A stretch of 64,000 nt of DNA from Sphingobacterium detergens (GCF_003610355.1 NZ_RAPY01000003.1:434001-498000), one strand, 5' to 3'. Positions 1 to 8,592 are shown, counted from the stretch's first letter. Made by a program: numbers and translations. The notes: generated from the letters alone by a model not told the origin.

Positions 1-529
1 ATGCATTTGTACCCTCAGCACCCATGGATGCCATCAGTTTATCGTATTCATTGGCGATAGCATACTTAGCGGCTTCGCCAGAAACACGGTCAATTTCCTT
101 GTATATCGCTTTCCGTTGTACTTCATCGGTCGTGCCGTTGTACTTTTCATAAAGTGCATCAATCTGATCCAGCAAAGGCTTTTCCTTGGCCCAATCTTTG
201 GATCCAAATTTATCTGTCCCCTTGAAGAGCATATGTTCCAGATAGTGTGCCAAACCTGTATGATCTTTTGGATCGGTTTTACTTCCGGCTTTTGTCGCGA
301 TGTAAGTTTGGATACGCGGTTCTTTTTTGGTTGGACTTAGGATAACGGTTAGACCATTTTTGAGTTTGTAAAACCTCGAATGGGTAGGGTCATTAGTCAC
401 ATACTTGTAGGTATACCCGCCTTCAGAAGATTCTTTCCAGTCAAATTTGGCGTTCTGGGCAAACAAAGTACCCCCCGCTGTTGTTAGAGCAAACGTAACA
501 GCAGTAATTTTAAATAGATTTTTAATCAT
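1..529 (-). CDS. M16 family zinc metallopeptidase, 5' part only
   Basis: The reading frame starts at an ATG (complement of 527-529) and runs off the left edge, giving about 176 residues. It begins with a signal peptide ending near Ala24. The inverted zinc site HxxEH is visible as HYLEH at residues 95-99, preceded by the AGSKTDP and GLAH segments typical of the catalytic half of insulinase/pitrilysin-like M16 enzymes. It is therefore likely a periplasmic peptidase. The C-terminal part, including the third zinc ligand and any second M16 domain, lies outside the window. A good TTG-N20-TAAGTTTG promoter lies just upstream. The family call is firm; the substrate is unknown. Confidence 0.9.
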   Translation of the reverse strand, partial: MIKNLFKITAVTFALTTAGGTLFAQNAKFDWKESSEGGYTYKYVTNDPTHSRFYKLKNGLTVILSPTKKEPRIQTYIATKAGSKTDPKDHTGLAHYLEHMLFKGTDKFGSKDWAKEKPLLDQIDALYEKYNGTTDEVQRKAIYKEIDRVSGEAAKYAIANEYDKLMASMGAEGTNA

Positions 530-550
530 ATTTCCTTTTTCTTTTCAGCT

Positions 551-581
551 CAAACTTAGATAAATTGCTGTGGATATGCAA
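551..581 (-). promoter_or_regulatory. Bacteroidota-type promoter of the M16 peptidase gene
   Basis: On the minus strand a TTG (579-581) is followed after exactly 20 nt by TAAGTTTG (551-558). This matches the Bacteroidota sigma-ABfr consensus TTTG-N19/21-TAnnTTTG. It lies 22 nt upstream of the M16 peptidase ATG. Confidence 0.65.
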
Positions 582-695
582 TATAATTACGTAGATATAA
601 AAACAATTTATTGCGGCCGGTCGCTGTTGCACTTTCTTCTTTGTAGCTGAAGTACGGCAATTTGTCATCTGTATTTCCCATATGCTTAATGAATA

Positions 696-726
696 TTGTT
701 ACAATGGTTTATCATTCTTATTTTTG
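696..726 (+). promoter_or_regulatory. Bacteroidota-type promoter of the lipid A deacylase gene
   Basis: TTG (696-698), 20 nt, then TATTTTTG (719-726) matches the phylum consensus. The element ends 33 nt upstream of the ATG at 760. The leader between them holds AAAACG-CAAA-CGTTTT, a short inverted repeat of unknown role. Confidence 0.65.
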
Positions 727-759
727 CAAAAATTTTAAAAAACGCAAACGTTTTATTTC

Positions 760-1956
760 ATGAGATCAAGCATACTTGTTTTTGTGATCTTCGCGCTTCT
801 TTCCTTTCATACACATGCGCAGGTCACTCCCAGAATAGAAAATCAGAAAGACACATCAAACAACCGTACTCCAGCAAAAACAAGGTTAATATTTCAACTT
901 GAGCATGAAAGTGGAGGCGAGCTCAAATTTAACGAACGTTCGAAGCAAACCCTGGAAGACTCCTATTACAGTGGCCTTAATTTTCGCGTTGGTTTCCAAA
1001 CACAATTTCAGGATTCATTAAAAAGCATTTACAACGAAATATACAACTATCCCATTTATGGTGTCGGCATCTATAGCAGCACTTTTGGCCAGGAACACCT
1101 GGGCCAACCTTTTGCTTTCTATGGCTTTGTTGCGATTCCTATAAAACCGAAAGTCAACAGCCGATGGAACTTCAACTACCGGATTGCATTGGGACTTTCC
1201 GGCAGGTTCAACCCTTACAATGAGCAAGAAAACCCCTTCAACCTCCTCATCGGAAGTAAAAACAATGTATTTATCGACTTTGGGCTTCAGGCCAATTACC
1301 GGTTAAGCCAGAAATTCCAGATTGGTGCCGGTGTGGCGTTCCACCACTTTAGCAACGGAGCATTAGCTTTGCCAAACACAGGAATAAATCTGCTACCATT
1401 GAGCTTATCCGTTTCTTACACACCATCAAGCAAACCGTTTGATTTCAGAAAACGCACGGTTCCAAAAATGGAAGAAACGGAAGAACTACATTTTAATTAT
1501 GCTTTTGGATTTAAACAGATCGATCGCGAGCATGATGGTCAATATTTCAAATCAACCCTGGGGGCCTATTATAGCAAGCATTTTGGGTACAAATGGCGTC
1601 TTGGCGCTGGAATGGATGCATTCTATTCAGCAAGTGGTAACGACGAAAAAGTCGCTGGGGATAAAGCCGGTAAATTCTCCGCATTATTTTCTTATGGCCC
1701 CGCTTTCTATATTGACCATGTGTTAAATTCCAGGCTGTATATCAATGGAAATGTTGGCGTATACTTACACCGTAATAAATTCAATGGAGAAAGTACACCC
1801 GTATACCTAAGAGCAGGTGTACGCTATAAAGTGTATAAAGATTTCTTTGCTGGAGTTTCTATTAAAGCACATGGTGGTAAAGCAGACTTTATCGAATGGA
1901 CAACAGGCTATGGCTTTAAGTTAGGTAAAAAACGGGGGACTCCAACCAGCAATTAA
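760..1956 (+). CDS. PagL-like lipid A 3-O-deacylase / acyloxyacyl hydrolase family outer-membrane protein
   Basis: 398 aa with a signal peptide ending near Ala20 (HTHAQ). The sequence is rich in alternating aromatic/hydrophobic beta-barrel strands. Residues 194-210 carry the PagL signature: FHHFSNG (His196, Ser198, Asn199) followed by NTGIN. His and Ser of the HxSN motif are the known catalytic pair of PagL, which removes the 3-O acyl chain of lipid A at the outer membrane. The protein is about twice the size of Pseudomonas PagL; residues after about 240 form a second beta-rich segment, a length common for Bacteroidota members of this family. It has its own promoter at 696-726 and a terminator after it. 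The family is firmly supported by the motif; activity on this organism's lipid A is inferred. Confidence 0.82.
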   Translation: MRSSILVFVIFALLSFHTHAQVTPRIENQKDTSNNRTPAKTRLIFQLEHESGGELKFNERSKQTLEDSYYSGLNFRVGFQTQFQDSLKSIYNEIYNYPIYGVGIYSSTFGQEHLGQPFAFYGFVAIPIKPKVNSRWNFNYRIALGLSGRFNPYNEQENPFNLLIGSKNNVFIDFGLQANYRLSQKFQIGAGVAFHHFSNGALALPNTGINLLPLSLSVSYTPSSKPFDFRKRTVPKMEETEELHFNYAFGFKQIDREHDGQYFKSTLGAYYSKHFGYKWRLGAGMDAFYSASGNDEKVAGDKAGKFSALFSYGPAFYIDHVLNSRLYINGNVGVYLHRNKFNGESTPVYLRAGVRYKVYKDFFAGVSIKAHGGKADFIEWTTGYGFKLGKKRGTPTSN

Positions 1957-2026
1957 TACATGTGCTCTACGGATCCGATAACAGAGACAAATACATTGGT
2001 ACTATAGAAAGCCATTTTAACAGCAT

Positions 2027-2055
2027 AAAAAAAGCGTTCATAAGAACGCTTTTTT
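2027..2055. terminator. bidirectional Rho-independent terminator
   Basis: The stem AAAAAAGCGTTC / GAACGCTTTTTT with loop ATAA has T-runs on both strands. It can end the deacylase gene on the plus strand and the tRNA-Val cluster on the minus strand. Confidence 0.85.
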
Positions 2056-2059
2056 ATTG

Positions 2060-2134
2060 TGGGGATTACTGGGTTCGAACCAGTGACCCCTACCTTGTCG
2101 AGGTAGTGCTCTAAACCAGCTGAGCTAAACCCCC
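2060..2134 (-). tRNA. tRNA-Val (anticodon GAC), with C at position 33
   Basis: The 75-nt cloverleaf folds completely: acceptor GGGGGTT/AATCCCC, D stem GCTC/GAGC, anticodon stem CTACC/GGTAG and T stem ACTGG/CCAGT with loop TTCGAAC. The seven-base anticodon loop is TCGACAA, giving anticodon GAC (Val). Position 33 is C rather than the almost universal U. CCA is not encoded. It is the last member of a four-gene tRNA-Val array. Confidence 0.88.
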
Positions 2135-2169
2135 TAACGAAAAAAAAGCACCATTTATTGATGCTTTTG

Positions 2170-2244
2170 TGGAGGCTACAGGATTCGAACCTGTGACCCT
2201 CTGCTTGTAAGGCAGATGCTCTGAACCAGCTGAGCTAAGCCTCC
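2170..2244 (-). tRNA. tRNA-Val (anticodon TAC)
   Basis: 75 nt with acceptor stem GGAGGCT/AGCCTCC, anticodon stem TCTGC/GCAGA and loop CTTACAA, so the anticodon is TAC. It is identical to the copy at 2344-2418, so one of the two arose by recent duplication or conversion. Confidence 0.95.
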
Positions 2245-2256
2245 GTTTTGGATTGG

Positions 2257-2331
2257 TGGAGAATACTGGATTCGAACCAGTGACCCTCTGCTTGTAAGGC
2301 AGATGCTCTGAACCAGCTGAGCTAATTCTCC
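2257..2331 (-). tRNA. tRNA-Val (anticodon TAC), variant acceptor stem
   Basis: It has the same anticodon arm as its neighbours (loop CTTACAA), but the acceptor stem is GGAGAAT/ATTCTCC and the T stem is ACTGG/CCAGT. It lies between the two identical copies. Confidence 0.95.
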
Positions 2332-2343
2332 GACTTTGTATGG

Positions 2344-2418
2344 TGGAGGCTACAGGATTCGAACCTGTGACCCTCTGCTTGTAAGGCAGATGCTCTGAAC
2401 CAGCTGAGCTAAGCCTCC
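2344..2418 (-). tRNA. tRNA-Val (anticodon TAC)
   Basis: This is the first gene of the minus-strand tRNA-Val array and is identical in sequence to the copy at 2170-2244. Spacers between the tRNAs are 12 to 35 nt, so the four are probably processed from one transcript. Confidence 0.95.
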
Positions 2419-2557
2419 ATACTTTTTTAAAGAACGCCGTTCCCTAATTGCGTGTGCAAATATAGCTTAAAAATTCTATTCTCAAAATTATTTTCAAAGA
2501 TTTTCTACATTTAAAACCGCAACAAGCTAAAAAACACCCACATAATTTTCATAGCTA

Positions 2558-4627
2558 TTAATCGTAGAACTTCCATGAAATACCAAATCTAAAGTTGGCC
2601 GTATTCATTGGATAACGTCGCACAGTATAATAACCATTCGGGTAGAAATTCTGATTTAGGAAATTATAACTTAAAAACATATTGACCCGCTGTATATTGG
2701 CGGTGATCCATAAATCCATAATCGGATAAGTAGAAAATTCTATCTGCTGATAAGCGTTATAAAACTGTCCTGTTCCTATCGAATAATTTGGATTGGCATA
2801 AGGTGTATTAAATTTAGCATCAATACCTATACTATAATCAATGACTTTATAAAAGAGATTGCTATAATAGAGACTATGCCAAGTATAAACCTCAGGAATA
2901 GCCAAAACGCTCTGTTGATCAGTTTTTTGATAAACCACCAAGTTATCAAGTGTAAAATGATTGAGTTTAAATTTCTGGCCCACACTCACTTTCAATAAAT
3001 TGGCATTATCCAGTTGCGCTGGATTAATCCATTTATCCTTCCTACGGTCGTTTTGCGGATTCGGCAGCTCTTCAAAATAAGTATAGTTATTCATCAGAAA
3101 ATACTCAACTTTTCCGTTGAAACCCAATGTAGGGTTACGGTATTGAAAAGCGACATTTTGAATTTTGGTCTTTTTCAAGCCCAGATCATTCCAGTTGCCA
3201 TAAGTATAGTTCAGGTTCTCAAAAATCATTTCAGGAGATTTGTTCTGCGAATAGGCCGAAAGAGTCACCTTTCCGATTTTATCCCCCATGGAGATATCCG
3301 CCTTTGCTTCATAGAGGAAATCCCCTATATTATGACCAAAAACAATCTGATTGGCTTTTAAGCTAAAATCTAACCGATCTGAAAATTTGTAACCCAACTC
3401 TCCCTTGACAATTCCATTTTGATAGAAACGATCAAAAGTTGTACTATCTGGCAATTTCTTAAGCGGTTCAGGATACGCGGTCTGATTACTATAGTAACGC
3501 ATTGAGTCTACCTGACTCTGCTCCACCCAGTTCATATCATGTTGAAAAGCGAGGTTCAGCTTAGCTTCATTTTTAAAGATTGATTTACCGCGCAGAAAGA
3601 AATTATACTCAAACTCATTGGAAACATTAGTGATCGCTGTTTTATCATTATTCAGCGCAAGTGCTTTATTATTGTAAGGCATTGCAGCAGCCCGGTCGTT
3701 CATGTTCTTGAAGAAGTTATAAGTCTGCCTTCTTACCCGGGTGTTATGAGCCATACTGTTTGTCGGATAGATCTGCATGGTCGGCTTACCCTTATCTACG
3801 GTATCAATCCGACCTACATAGAGTGACTGACGCAGAAACAGCGAGTTGTCCCACCATTTTGATCTTGGCACAGTAGCATTACTAGCATCCTGAAATTTGA
3901 CAGGAAACCGATCCGGAGACTGTTTGTTTTCGGGAGCAAATGGACGATCTTCAATAGTAGAGCCATTTTCCATTGCATCTAAGCGGTTAAAAACGGCGTT
4001 GATCAATAAATTATAACGATTATTTTTAGACTCGTACCACGATGCAATGGATGCCTTCAGATCCGAATAATTCTGATTAAGATAAAATCCATCTGTTTTC
4101 GTCGAATGGAAGTCAACATTCATGTTCCATTGCGAATTGATGTTCTGCGCTACCCGGGCCCTAAAAACTTGATCATTGAAAAAGAACCCCACCGCTGACA
4201 GTTCGGAATAACGCGCCCGAGCCCTAAAATATTGAACAGAGTCAGGATTTAACAAATAACGTTCTAAGGCAGTGAATCCAGACTGAAATCCAATTGTCTT
4301 TTTGGGTTGGAATAACAAGTCACGTGTAGCAAGACCATATGACCCTAGATTCACACTGGGATTCCAGGGTAGATTTTGGGGATTGTAATATTGATAATTA
4401 CGATGTGATGTATCTATTTGCCTTGTGTAAGTTCCCTTTTTAAGCATATCCAATGTCGCATAACGGATATACTTCGCAGAAAGGATAACCGAATCTTTTT
4501 TCCCATCTTCTTTGGCTCTCGCCGAATCCAATGCGCTGCTCCACTCTTCTTTGCTTTGCGCAATAACATCCATGGAACAAACAAGTAAGACACACAGTGC
4601 GGCTAATACGCGTACGATCAACTTCAT
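2558..4627 (-). CDS. putative porin (Bacteroidota Porin_10-like outer-membrane barrel)
   Basis: 689 aa with a signal peptide ending near Ala23. The body is beta-barrel-like (alternating aromatic and polar residues throughout) and ends in an aromatic-rich C-terminal strand (FGISWKFYD), as expected for BAM-inserted outer-membrane proteins. It has no plug domain and no TonB box, so it is not a SusC protein. Size and pattern fit the putative porin family found beside PNP genes in this phylum. It starts 23 nt after the purine nucleoside phosphorylase stop and is probably co-transcribed with it. The substrate cannot be told from the sequence. Confidence 0.75.
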   Translation of the reverse strand: MKLIVRVLAALCVLLVCSMDVIAQSKEEWSSALDSARAKEDGKKDSVILSAKYIRYATLDMLKKGTYTRQIDTSHRNYQYYNPQNLPWNPSVNLGSYGLATRDLLFQPKKTIGFQSGFTALERYLLNPDSVQYFRARARYSELSAVGFFFNDQVFRARVAQNINSQWNMNVDFHSTKTDGFYLNQNYSDLKASIASWYESKNNRYNLLINAVFNRLDAMENGSTIEDRPFAPENKQSPDRFPVKFQDASNATVPRSKWWDNSLFLRQSLYVGRIDTVDKGKPTMQIYPTNSMAHNTRVRRQTYNFFKNMNDRAAAMPYNNKALALNNDKTAITNVSNEFEYNFFLRGKSIFKNEAKLNLAFQHDMNWVEQSQVDSMRYYSNQTAYPEPLKKLPDSTTFDRFYQNGIVKGELGYKFSDRLDFSLKANQIVFGHNIGDFLYEAKADISMGDKIGKVTLSAYSQNKSPEMIFENLNYTYGNWNDLGLKKTKIQNVAFQYRNPTLGFNGKVEYFLMNNYTYFEELPNPQNDRRKDKWINPAQLDNANLLKVSVGQKFKLNHFTLDNLVVYQKTDQQSVLAIPEVYTWHSLYYSNLFYKVIDYSIGIDAKFNTPYANPNYSIGTGQFYNAYQQIEFSTYPIMDLWITANIQRVNMFLSYNFLNQNFYPNGYYTVRRYPMNTANFRFGISWKFYD

Positions 4628-4650
4628 CTAAAATTGTATATAGTCTAAAT

Positions 4651-5466
4651 TTACTGCAAAGCTATCAATTCTTTCAAAATTAATGTCATCTTAGGTTCCG
4701 CTTTCTCAGCGACAGCGACGATTTCCTGCAAAGACACAGGTTTTAACACATCGTGAAAGCCCTCATCCGTAACAACAGAGATCGCGAACACGGGAAGAGC
4801 CATATGATTGGCAACAATCACCTCTGGTACTGTACTCATGCCGACTACATCCCCACCAATAATTCGCATAAAGCGGTATTCAGCTTTTGTTTCCAGGTTT
4901 GGTCCCTGCGAGGAGACATATACAACTTTTCGTGCTGTAATTCCATGCTTTGTGGCAATTTCAAGAGCTTGTTCAATCATTACCCGATTATACGGTTCAC
5001 TCATATCTGGAAAACGAGGCCCAAATTCAGTCAGGTTTTGCCCACGCAAGGGATTGTCAGGCAAGAGATTGATATGATCTTCAATAATACCTAGATCTCC
5101 ATTCCTGACCTCAGGATTCAGCGATCCCGCTGCATTTGATACAAAGAGCTTTTTGACGCCCAGTACTTTCATGATCCGAATAGGAAAAGTAATCTGCTGC
5201 ATATCATAACCCTCATAATAATGAAGCCGTCCCTGCATGGCAACCACATTCTTACCATTTAACTTTCCAAAAATCAATTTACCGGAATGGAATTCTACAG
5301 TAGAGATGGGGAAATTAGGAATATTGGAATACATCAGCTGATATTCGATCTCTATCTCATCAACCAATTTACCTAAGCCAGTACCTAGGATGATACCGAA
5401 TTCTGGAGTAAAATCTCCAATTTTTCTACGGATAAATTCCGTAGTCTCATTTATGCTATGATACAT
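4651..5466 (-). CDS. punA: purine nucleoside phosphorylase (trimeric PNP)
   Basis: 271 aa, the normal length for trimeric PNPs that cleave inosine or guanosine with phosphate to a base and ribose-1-P in the cytoplasm. Visible family motifs: the GTGLG phosphate loop near residue 30, HSGKL and GRLHYYEGY, SNAAGSLN with a following GDLGIIEDHINL, GPNLETKAEYR, GMSTVPEVIVANH (purine/ribose site) and VTDEGF near the C terminus. It sits between the symporter and porin genes on the same strand. A hairpin fills most of the short leader up to the start codon. Its place beside the amino-sugar genes may be coincidental. The gene symbol is by family; the enzyme assignment is very secure. Confidence 0.95.
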   Translation of the reverse strand: MYHSINETTEFIRRKIGDFTPEFGIILGTGLGKLVDEIEIEYQLMYSNIPNFPISTVEFHSGKLIFGKLNGKNVVAMQGRLHYYEGYDMQQITFPIRIMKVLGVKKLFVSNAAGSLNPEVRNGDLGIIEDHINLLPDNPLRGQNLTEFGPRFPDMSEPYNRVMIEQALEIATKHGITARKVVYVSSQGPNLETKAEYRFMRIIGGDVVGMSTVPEVIVANHMALPVFAISVVTDEGFHDVLKPVSLQEIVAVAEKAEPKMTLILKELIALQ

Positions 5467-5516
5467 ACGTACAAAAAAACTAAGTATCTCAAACTTAACT
5501 TAATTTTTTTGTACGT
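5467..5516 (-). promoter_or_regulatory. inverted repeat occupying the PNP leader
   Basis: The arms 5467-5485 and 5498-5516 (ACGTACAAAAAAA..AAGT type) pair over 19 positions with one mismatch around a 12-nt loop. The repeat ends directly at the PNP ATG and begins 19 nt after the symporter stop. It could be an intergenic attenuator or terminator, or a translational control hairpin. The pairing is seen; the function is inferred. Confidence 0.5.
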
Positions 5517-5535
5517 ACAAATCAAATATCGCAGC

Positions 5536-7026
5536 TTAGTTATGCGAAAGCGCCTTTTCACTCGCCTTGCCAGGAGAACTGACCAAAAGCATCAAGAAAG
5601 TGATAAAACCATTGATGATAATCAGGTCCAGCCCGATCACATATGGCGTATAAACCTCAATCACATAAGTTTTCAGTAAATACAATATAGTTGGTGAAAG
5701 CACACAGATATAAGGCACCGCTTTGTCCCGAACAGCAGATTTTGTGAAGATTCCAAAAACAAACAATCCCAGCAATGGACCATAGGTGTAACTCGCTGCC
5801 GTAAATATCGCATTCACTACCGAGTCATCATTGATCAACTTAAATACGAGTATCACCAATAGCATCACAATCGAAAAACCGAAGTGTACATAATTACGTT
5901 TTTTGACAAGAGCGGGATCATTTGGATTTTCCTTTTTATTGAAGTTCAGGAAATCCACACAGAACGAAGTTGTCAATGCTGTAAGTGCACTATCGGTTGT
6001 TGCAAATGTAGCCGCTGTCAGCCCCATCATAAAGATGATTGCCGGAACGATAGCCAGGTGATTCAATGCAATCTCTGGGTAGAGGTAGTCGCGTGTCGCC
6101 AGTTGTGACACGTCAATACCGTTTTTGGCTGCATAGATATATAACAGGGCGCCCACTGCCAAAAAGAAAATATTGATCACCACAAATACACTTGTGAATG
6201 TAATCATATTTTTTTGCGCTTCTTTGATCGTTCCCATTGACAGGTTCTTTTGCATCAGGTCCTGATCAAGTCCCGTCATGGCAATAGTCACAAAAATTCC
6301 ACCCAAGAATTGTTTCCAAAAATTTGCTTTACTGCCAACAAAGTCATCCCAAAAGAAGATTTTGGAATAGCTGCTTTCTTTGACTGCCTCAAAGGTATCT
6401 ACTATTCCAAAATCCAAGCCCTTAGCCATAAAATAGATCGAAAGGATAACGGCTGTTACTAAAAAGGTAGTCTGTAGGGTATCTGTTACAATGATGGTTT
6501 TTAATCCTCCTTTATTCGTATATAGCCAGATAAGCACCAGACAGATCACTACCGTGATCGCGAAAGGCACATTCCAGGCATCAAAAATAAAATGCTGCAG
6601 GACAATTGCAACCAGGTATAAACGAAAGGCTGAACCAATGGTACGGGAAATCAGAAAAATAGCGGCACCGGTTTTATAGGTTGTGTGCCCAAAACGTTCT
6701 TCCAGATAGGTGTAGATGGAGGTCAGGTTCATCCGGTAGTAAAGCGGAAGCAATACATAAGCGATGATAATGAAGCCAACAGCATTCCCTAGCACAAATT
6801 GAAAATAGCTAAATTCCGAAGCGCCAACAGCACCGGGAACAGAAATAAAAGTTACACCGGAAAGCGCTGTACCGATCATCCCGAAAGCGACCATATACCA
6901 TTTCGAATTTCGGTTAGCGACAAAGAAGGTAGAGTTGTCGGAAGATCCTTTTGAAGTGAAGTGCGCTACTGCGAGTAAGACCGCAAAATAGATCACAATA
7001 AAGGATAATAATATAACTGGTGACAT
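5536..7026 (-). CDS. sodium:solute symporter (SSS family), candidate amino-sugar importer
   Basis: 496 aa made of about 13 hydrophobic segments, beginning with an N-out hydrophobic helix. The SSS hallmarks are visible: the unwound first-core-helix region GMIGTALSGVTFISVPGAVG (residues about 50-70), the YRMNLTSIYTYLEERFG segment after TM3, and a later TM with GLTAATFATTDSALTALTTSF that carries Na+-site Ser/Thr residues. It lies 37 nt downstream of murQ on the same strand, and Tannerella forsythia is known to have a transporter gene next to its MurNAc kinase and etherase genes. I therefore infer uptake of MurNAc or a related sugar across the inner membrane. The family is certain; the substrate is inferred from neighbours. 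Confidence 0.85.
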   Translation of the reverse strand: MSPVILLSFIVIYFAVLLAVAHFTSKGSSDNSTFFVANRNSKWYMVAFGMIGTALSGVTFISVPGAVGASEFSYFQFVLGNAVGFIIIAYVLLPLYYRMNLTSIYTYLEERFGHTTYKTGAAIFLISRTIGSAFRLYLVAIVLQHFIFDAWNVPFAITVVICLVLIWLYTNKGGLKTIIVTDTLQTTFLVTAVILSIYFMAKGLDFGIVDTFEAVKESSYSKIFFWDDFVGSKANFWKQFLGGIFVTIAMTGLDQDLMQKNLSMGTIKEAQKNMITFTSVFVVINIFFLAVGALLYIYAAKNGIDVSQLATRDYLYPEIALNHLAIVPAIIFMMGLTAATFATTDSALTALTTSFCVDFLNFNKKENPNDPALVKKRNYVHFGFSIVMLLVILVFKLINDDSVVNAIFTAASYTYGPLLGLFVFGIFTKSAVRDKAVPYICVLSPTILYLLKTYVIEVYTPYVIGLDLIIINGFITFLMLLVSSPGKASEKALSHN

Positions 7027-7063
7027 AGTTTGTTTTTAATAGGTGATTGTGATGCTGATAGTT

Positions 7064-7876
7064 TTAATGTGTCGCCTGGTAGGCTTCGATCGCTTGCCTT
7101 ACATTGCCAAATTGTTCCAACAAAGCTGCTGCATCCTCTTCAGTTGCCCCAGTCTGATCCATAATAATGCGCACACCCCGGCCGACCAATTTATGATTTG
7201 ACAATTGCATGTCAACCATTTTATTCCCCTTAACTCGGCCCAGCTGAATCATTACTGCGGTACTGAACATATTTAATACAAGCTTTTGTGCTGTACCAGA
7301 CTTCATACGAGTAGACCCGGTCACAAATTCTGGCCCTACAATGACCTCAACAGGATATTGTGCAATTTCAGCAATCGGAGAACCGCCATTACAAACGATA
7401 CAACCTGTTATCAGCCCTTTTTCATTTGCAGTCTTCAAGCCACCAATGACGTAAGGCGTAGTACCCGAAGCGGCAATACCGATCACGACATCATTCTCAT
7501 CAATATCATAAGCTTCCATATCCTTCCAGGCCTGCTCCAGATCATCCTCAGCAAATTCCACAGCCTTACGGATCGCGGTATCCCCACCAGCAATTAACCC
7601 AATGATCCACTCAAATGGCACACCATAAGTCGGAGGCAATTCAGATGCATCTAAAACCCCCAGTCGACCACTTGTACCAGCTCCGATATAAAATGTCCGA
7701 CCACCAGCCTTCATTTTCTCTACCGTAACCTTAACCAATGCTTCGATCTGAGGAATAGACCTTTCAACAGCTAGTGGCACAGATTTATCCTCGTTATTGA
7801 TATTAGTCAATAACTCATGTACAGACATCTTGTCCAAATCCTGATAATTCGAATCTTTCTCCGTTGTATTAACCAT
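7064..7876 (-). CDS. murQ: N-acetylmuramic acid 6-phosphate etherase
   Basis: 270 aa of a SIS-fold enzyme that cleaves the lactyl ether of MurNAc-6-P to give GlcNAc-6-P and D-lactate in the cytoplasm. The signature GAGTSGRLGVLDASELPPTY spans residues 66-85, with Glu79 matching the catalytic Glu83 of E. coli MurQ. AVEFAEDD near residue 106 matches the second catalytic Glu region, and GPEFVTGSTRMKSGTAQK is the C-terminal SIS signature. It is slightly shorter than the usual 298-305 aa because the C-terminal helical tail is reduced. It is 21 nt downstream of the deacetylase gene and 37 nt upstream of the symporter gene, so an operon is likely. This is the gene that marks the locus as muramic-acid related. 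Confidence 0.96.
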   Translation of the reverse strand: MVNTTEKDSNYQDLDKMSVHELLTNINNEDKSVPLAVERSIPQIEALVKVTVEKMKAGGRTFYIGAGTSGRLGVLDASELPPTYGVPFEWIIGLIAGGDTAIRKAVEFAEDDLEQAWKDMEAYDIDENDVVIGIAASGTTPYVIGGLKTANEKGLITGCIVCNGGSPIAEIAQYPVEVIVGPEFVTGSTRMKSGTAQKLVLNMFSTAVMIQLGRVKGNKMVDMQLSNHKLVGRGVRIIMDQTGATEEDAAALLEQFGNVRQAIEAYQATH

Positions 7877-7897
7877 TCTTAATATATATTGTATTTC

Positions 7898-8542
7898 TTA
7901 ATTCAATAAACTAGGGATATCCACGATTTGATAACCCTTCTTTTTTAATATCTTAATTATATCGTCCAAATAACGATATAATTTATCTTTCCGTCTGTCA
8001 TCCGTCCCCATATGGATTAGTACCATAAAACCATTCAGGCCAGATTTCGCTTCATAAGACCAAAGGCCTTCCAAAATTGCGGCAGAAGACAGATAACGTT
8101 TCCCCATTTCGGGATACGTGTAATCTGCAGCGGTCCGTATTCCGGGTGTATAATTGATTGAAGACAACCCTACTTCTTCTGCCCACGCTACCGTCTGGCT
8201 ATTATACCATTCATAAGAAGGAATATAATAGTGTAGCTTGCTTGTATCCACCCCCGAAAGCGCCAATTCAATCCGATTAGCCTTCAAATCCCGCAGGAAC
8301 GAATCCCGGCTGATCAGCAAATTATCCCGGCTCCCCCAGTCACTGATCAGGAGATGCTTATCTGAATGTCCTGATACCAAATGTCCGTCTTTCAACATCT
8401 GCCGGATATAAGGCTTGAAACTTGCATTCCGCAGATAATCTCCTGTTAAGAAAAAATTCCCCTTCACATGATGATGCGTCAAACTTTTCAAAACCACCGC
8501 TGTTCCTTCTGACAAATCATGCCCTGTAAAAAGCAAGGCCAT
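7898..8542 (-). CDS. polysaccharide deacetylase-like (NodB-fold) protein, N terminus probably supplied by frameshift
   Basis: 214 aa from the only ATG in frame. Core motifs: LFTGHDLSEG (residues 4-13) at the place of the NodB TFDDG motif, HSDKH (His59, His63), the metal-binding H-S/T-x2-H motif, PSYEWYN, and HMGTDDRRKDK near the end. The catalytic first Asp of TFDDG is not retained in standard form. There is no signal peptide, though the substrate should be periplasmic. The open frame continues upstream of the ATG for 18 codons, encoding a plausible FGAVVRGDSTTKK lead-in, back to the last codon of the GH9 gene. See the slippery site at 8596-8602. Alternatives are a truncated gene or a sequencing indel. 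It lies 21 nt before murQ. Confidence 0.8.
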   Translation of the reverse strand: MALLFTGHDLSEGTAVVLKSLTHHHVKGNFFLTGDYLRNASFKPYIRQMLKDGHLVSGHSDKHLLISDWGSRDNLLISRDSFLRDLKANRIELALSGVDTSKLHYYIPSYEWYNSQTVAWAEEVGLSSINYTPGIRTAADYTYPEMGKRYLSSAAILEGLWSYEAKSGLNGFMVLIHMGTDDRRKDKLYRYLDDIIKILKKKGYQIVDIPSLLN

Positions 8543-8592
8543 TTTTTTTGTTGTCGAATCGCCACGGACAACAGCACCAAAGACATCCCTGA

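Noticed and set aside
2060-2418. tRNA-Val array as an integration (att) site for the following genes.
   Set aside because: No integrase gene and no partial tRNA copy is visible within the window.
8542-8586. Alternative start for the deacetylase at the ATG near 8586 encoding MSLVLLSVAIRQQKK, joined by slippage on the A8 run at 8542-8549.
   Set aside because: It lies in a different frame and needs one extra A. It looks weakly signal-like but lacks an N-terminal basic residue, while the frame continuous with the deacetylase encodes a more protein-like lead-in. Kept only as a second possibility.
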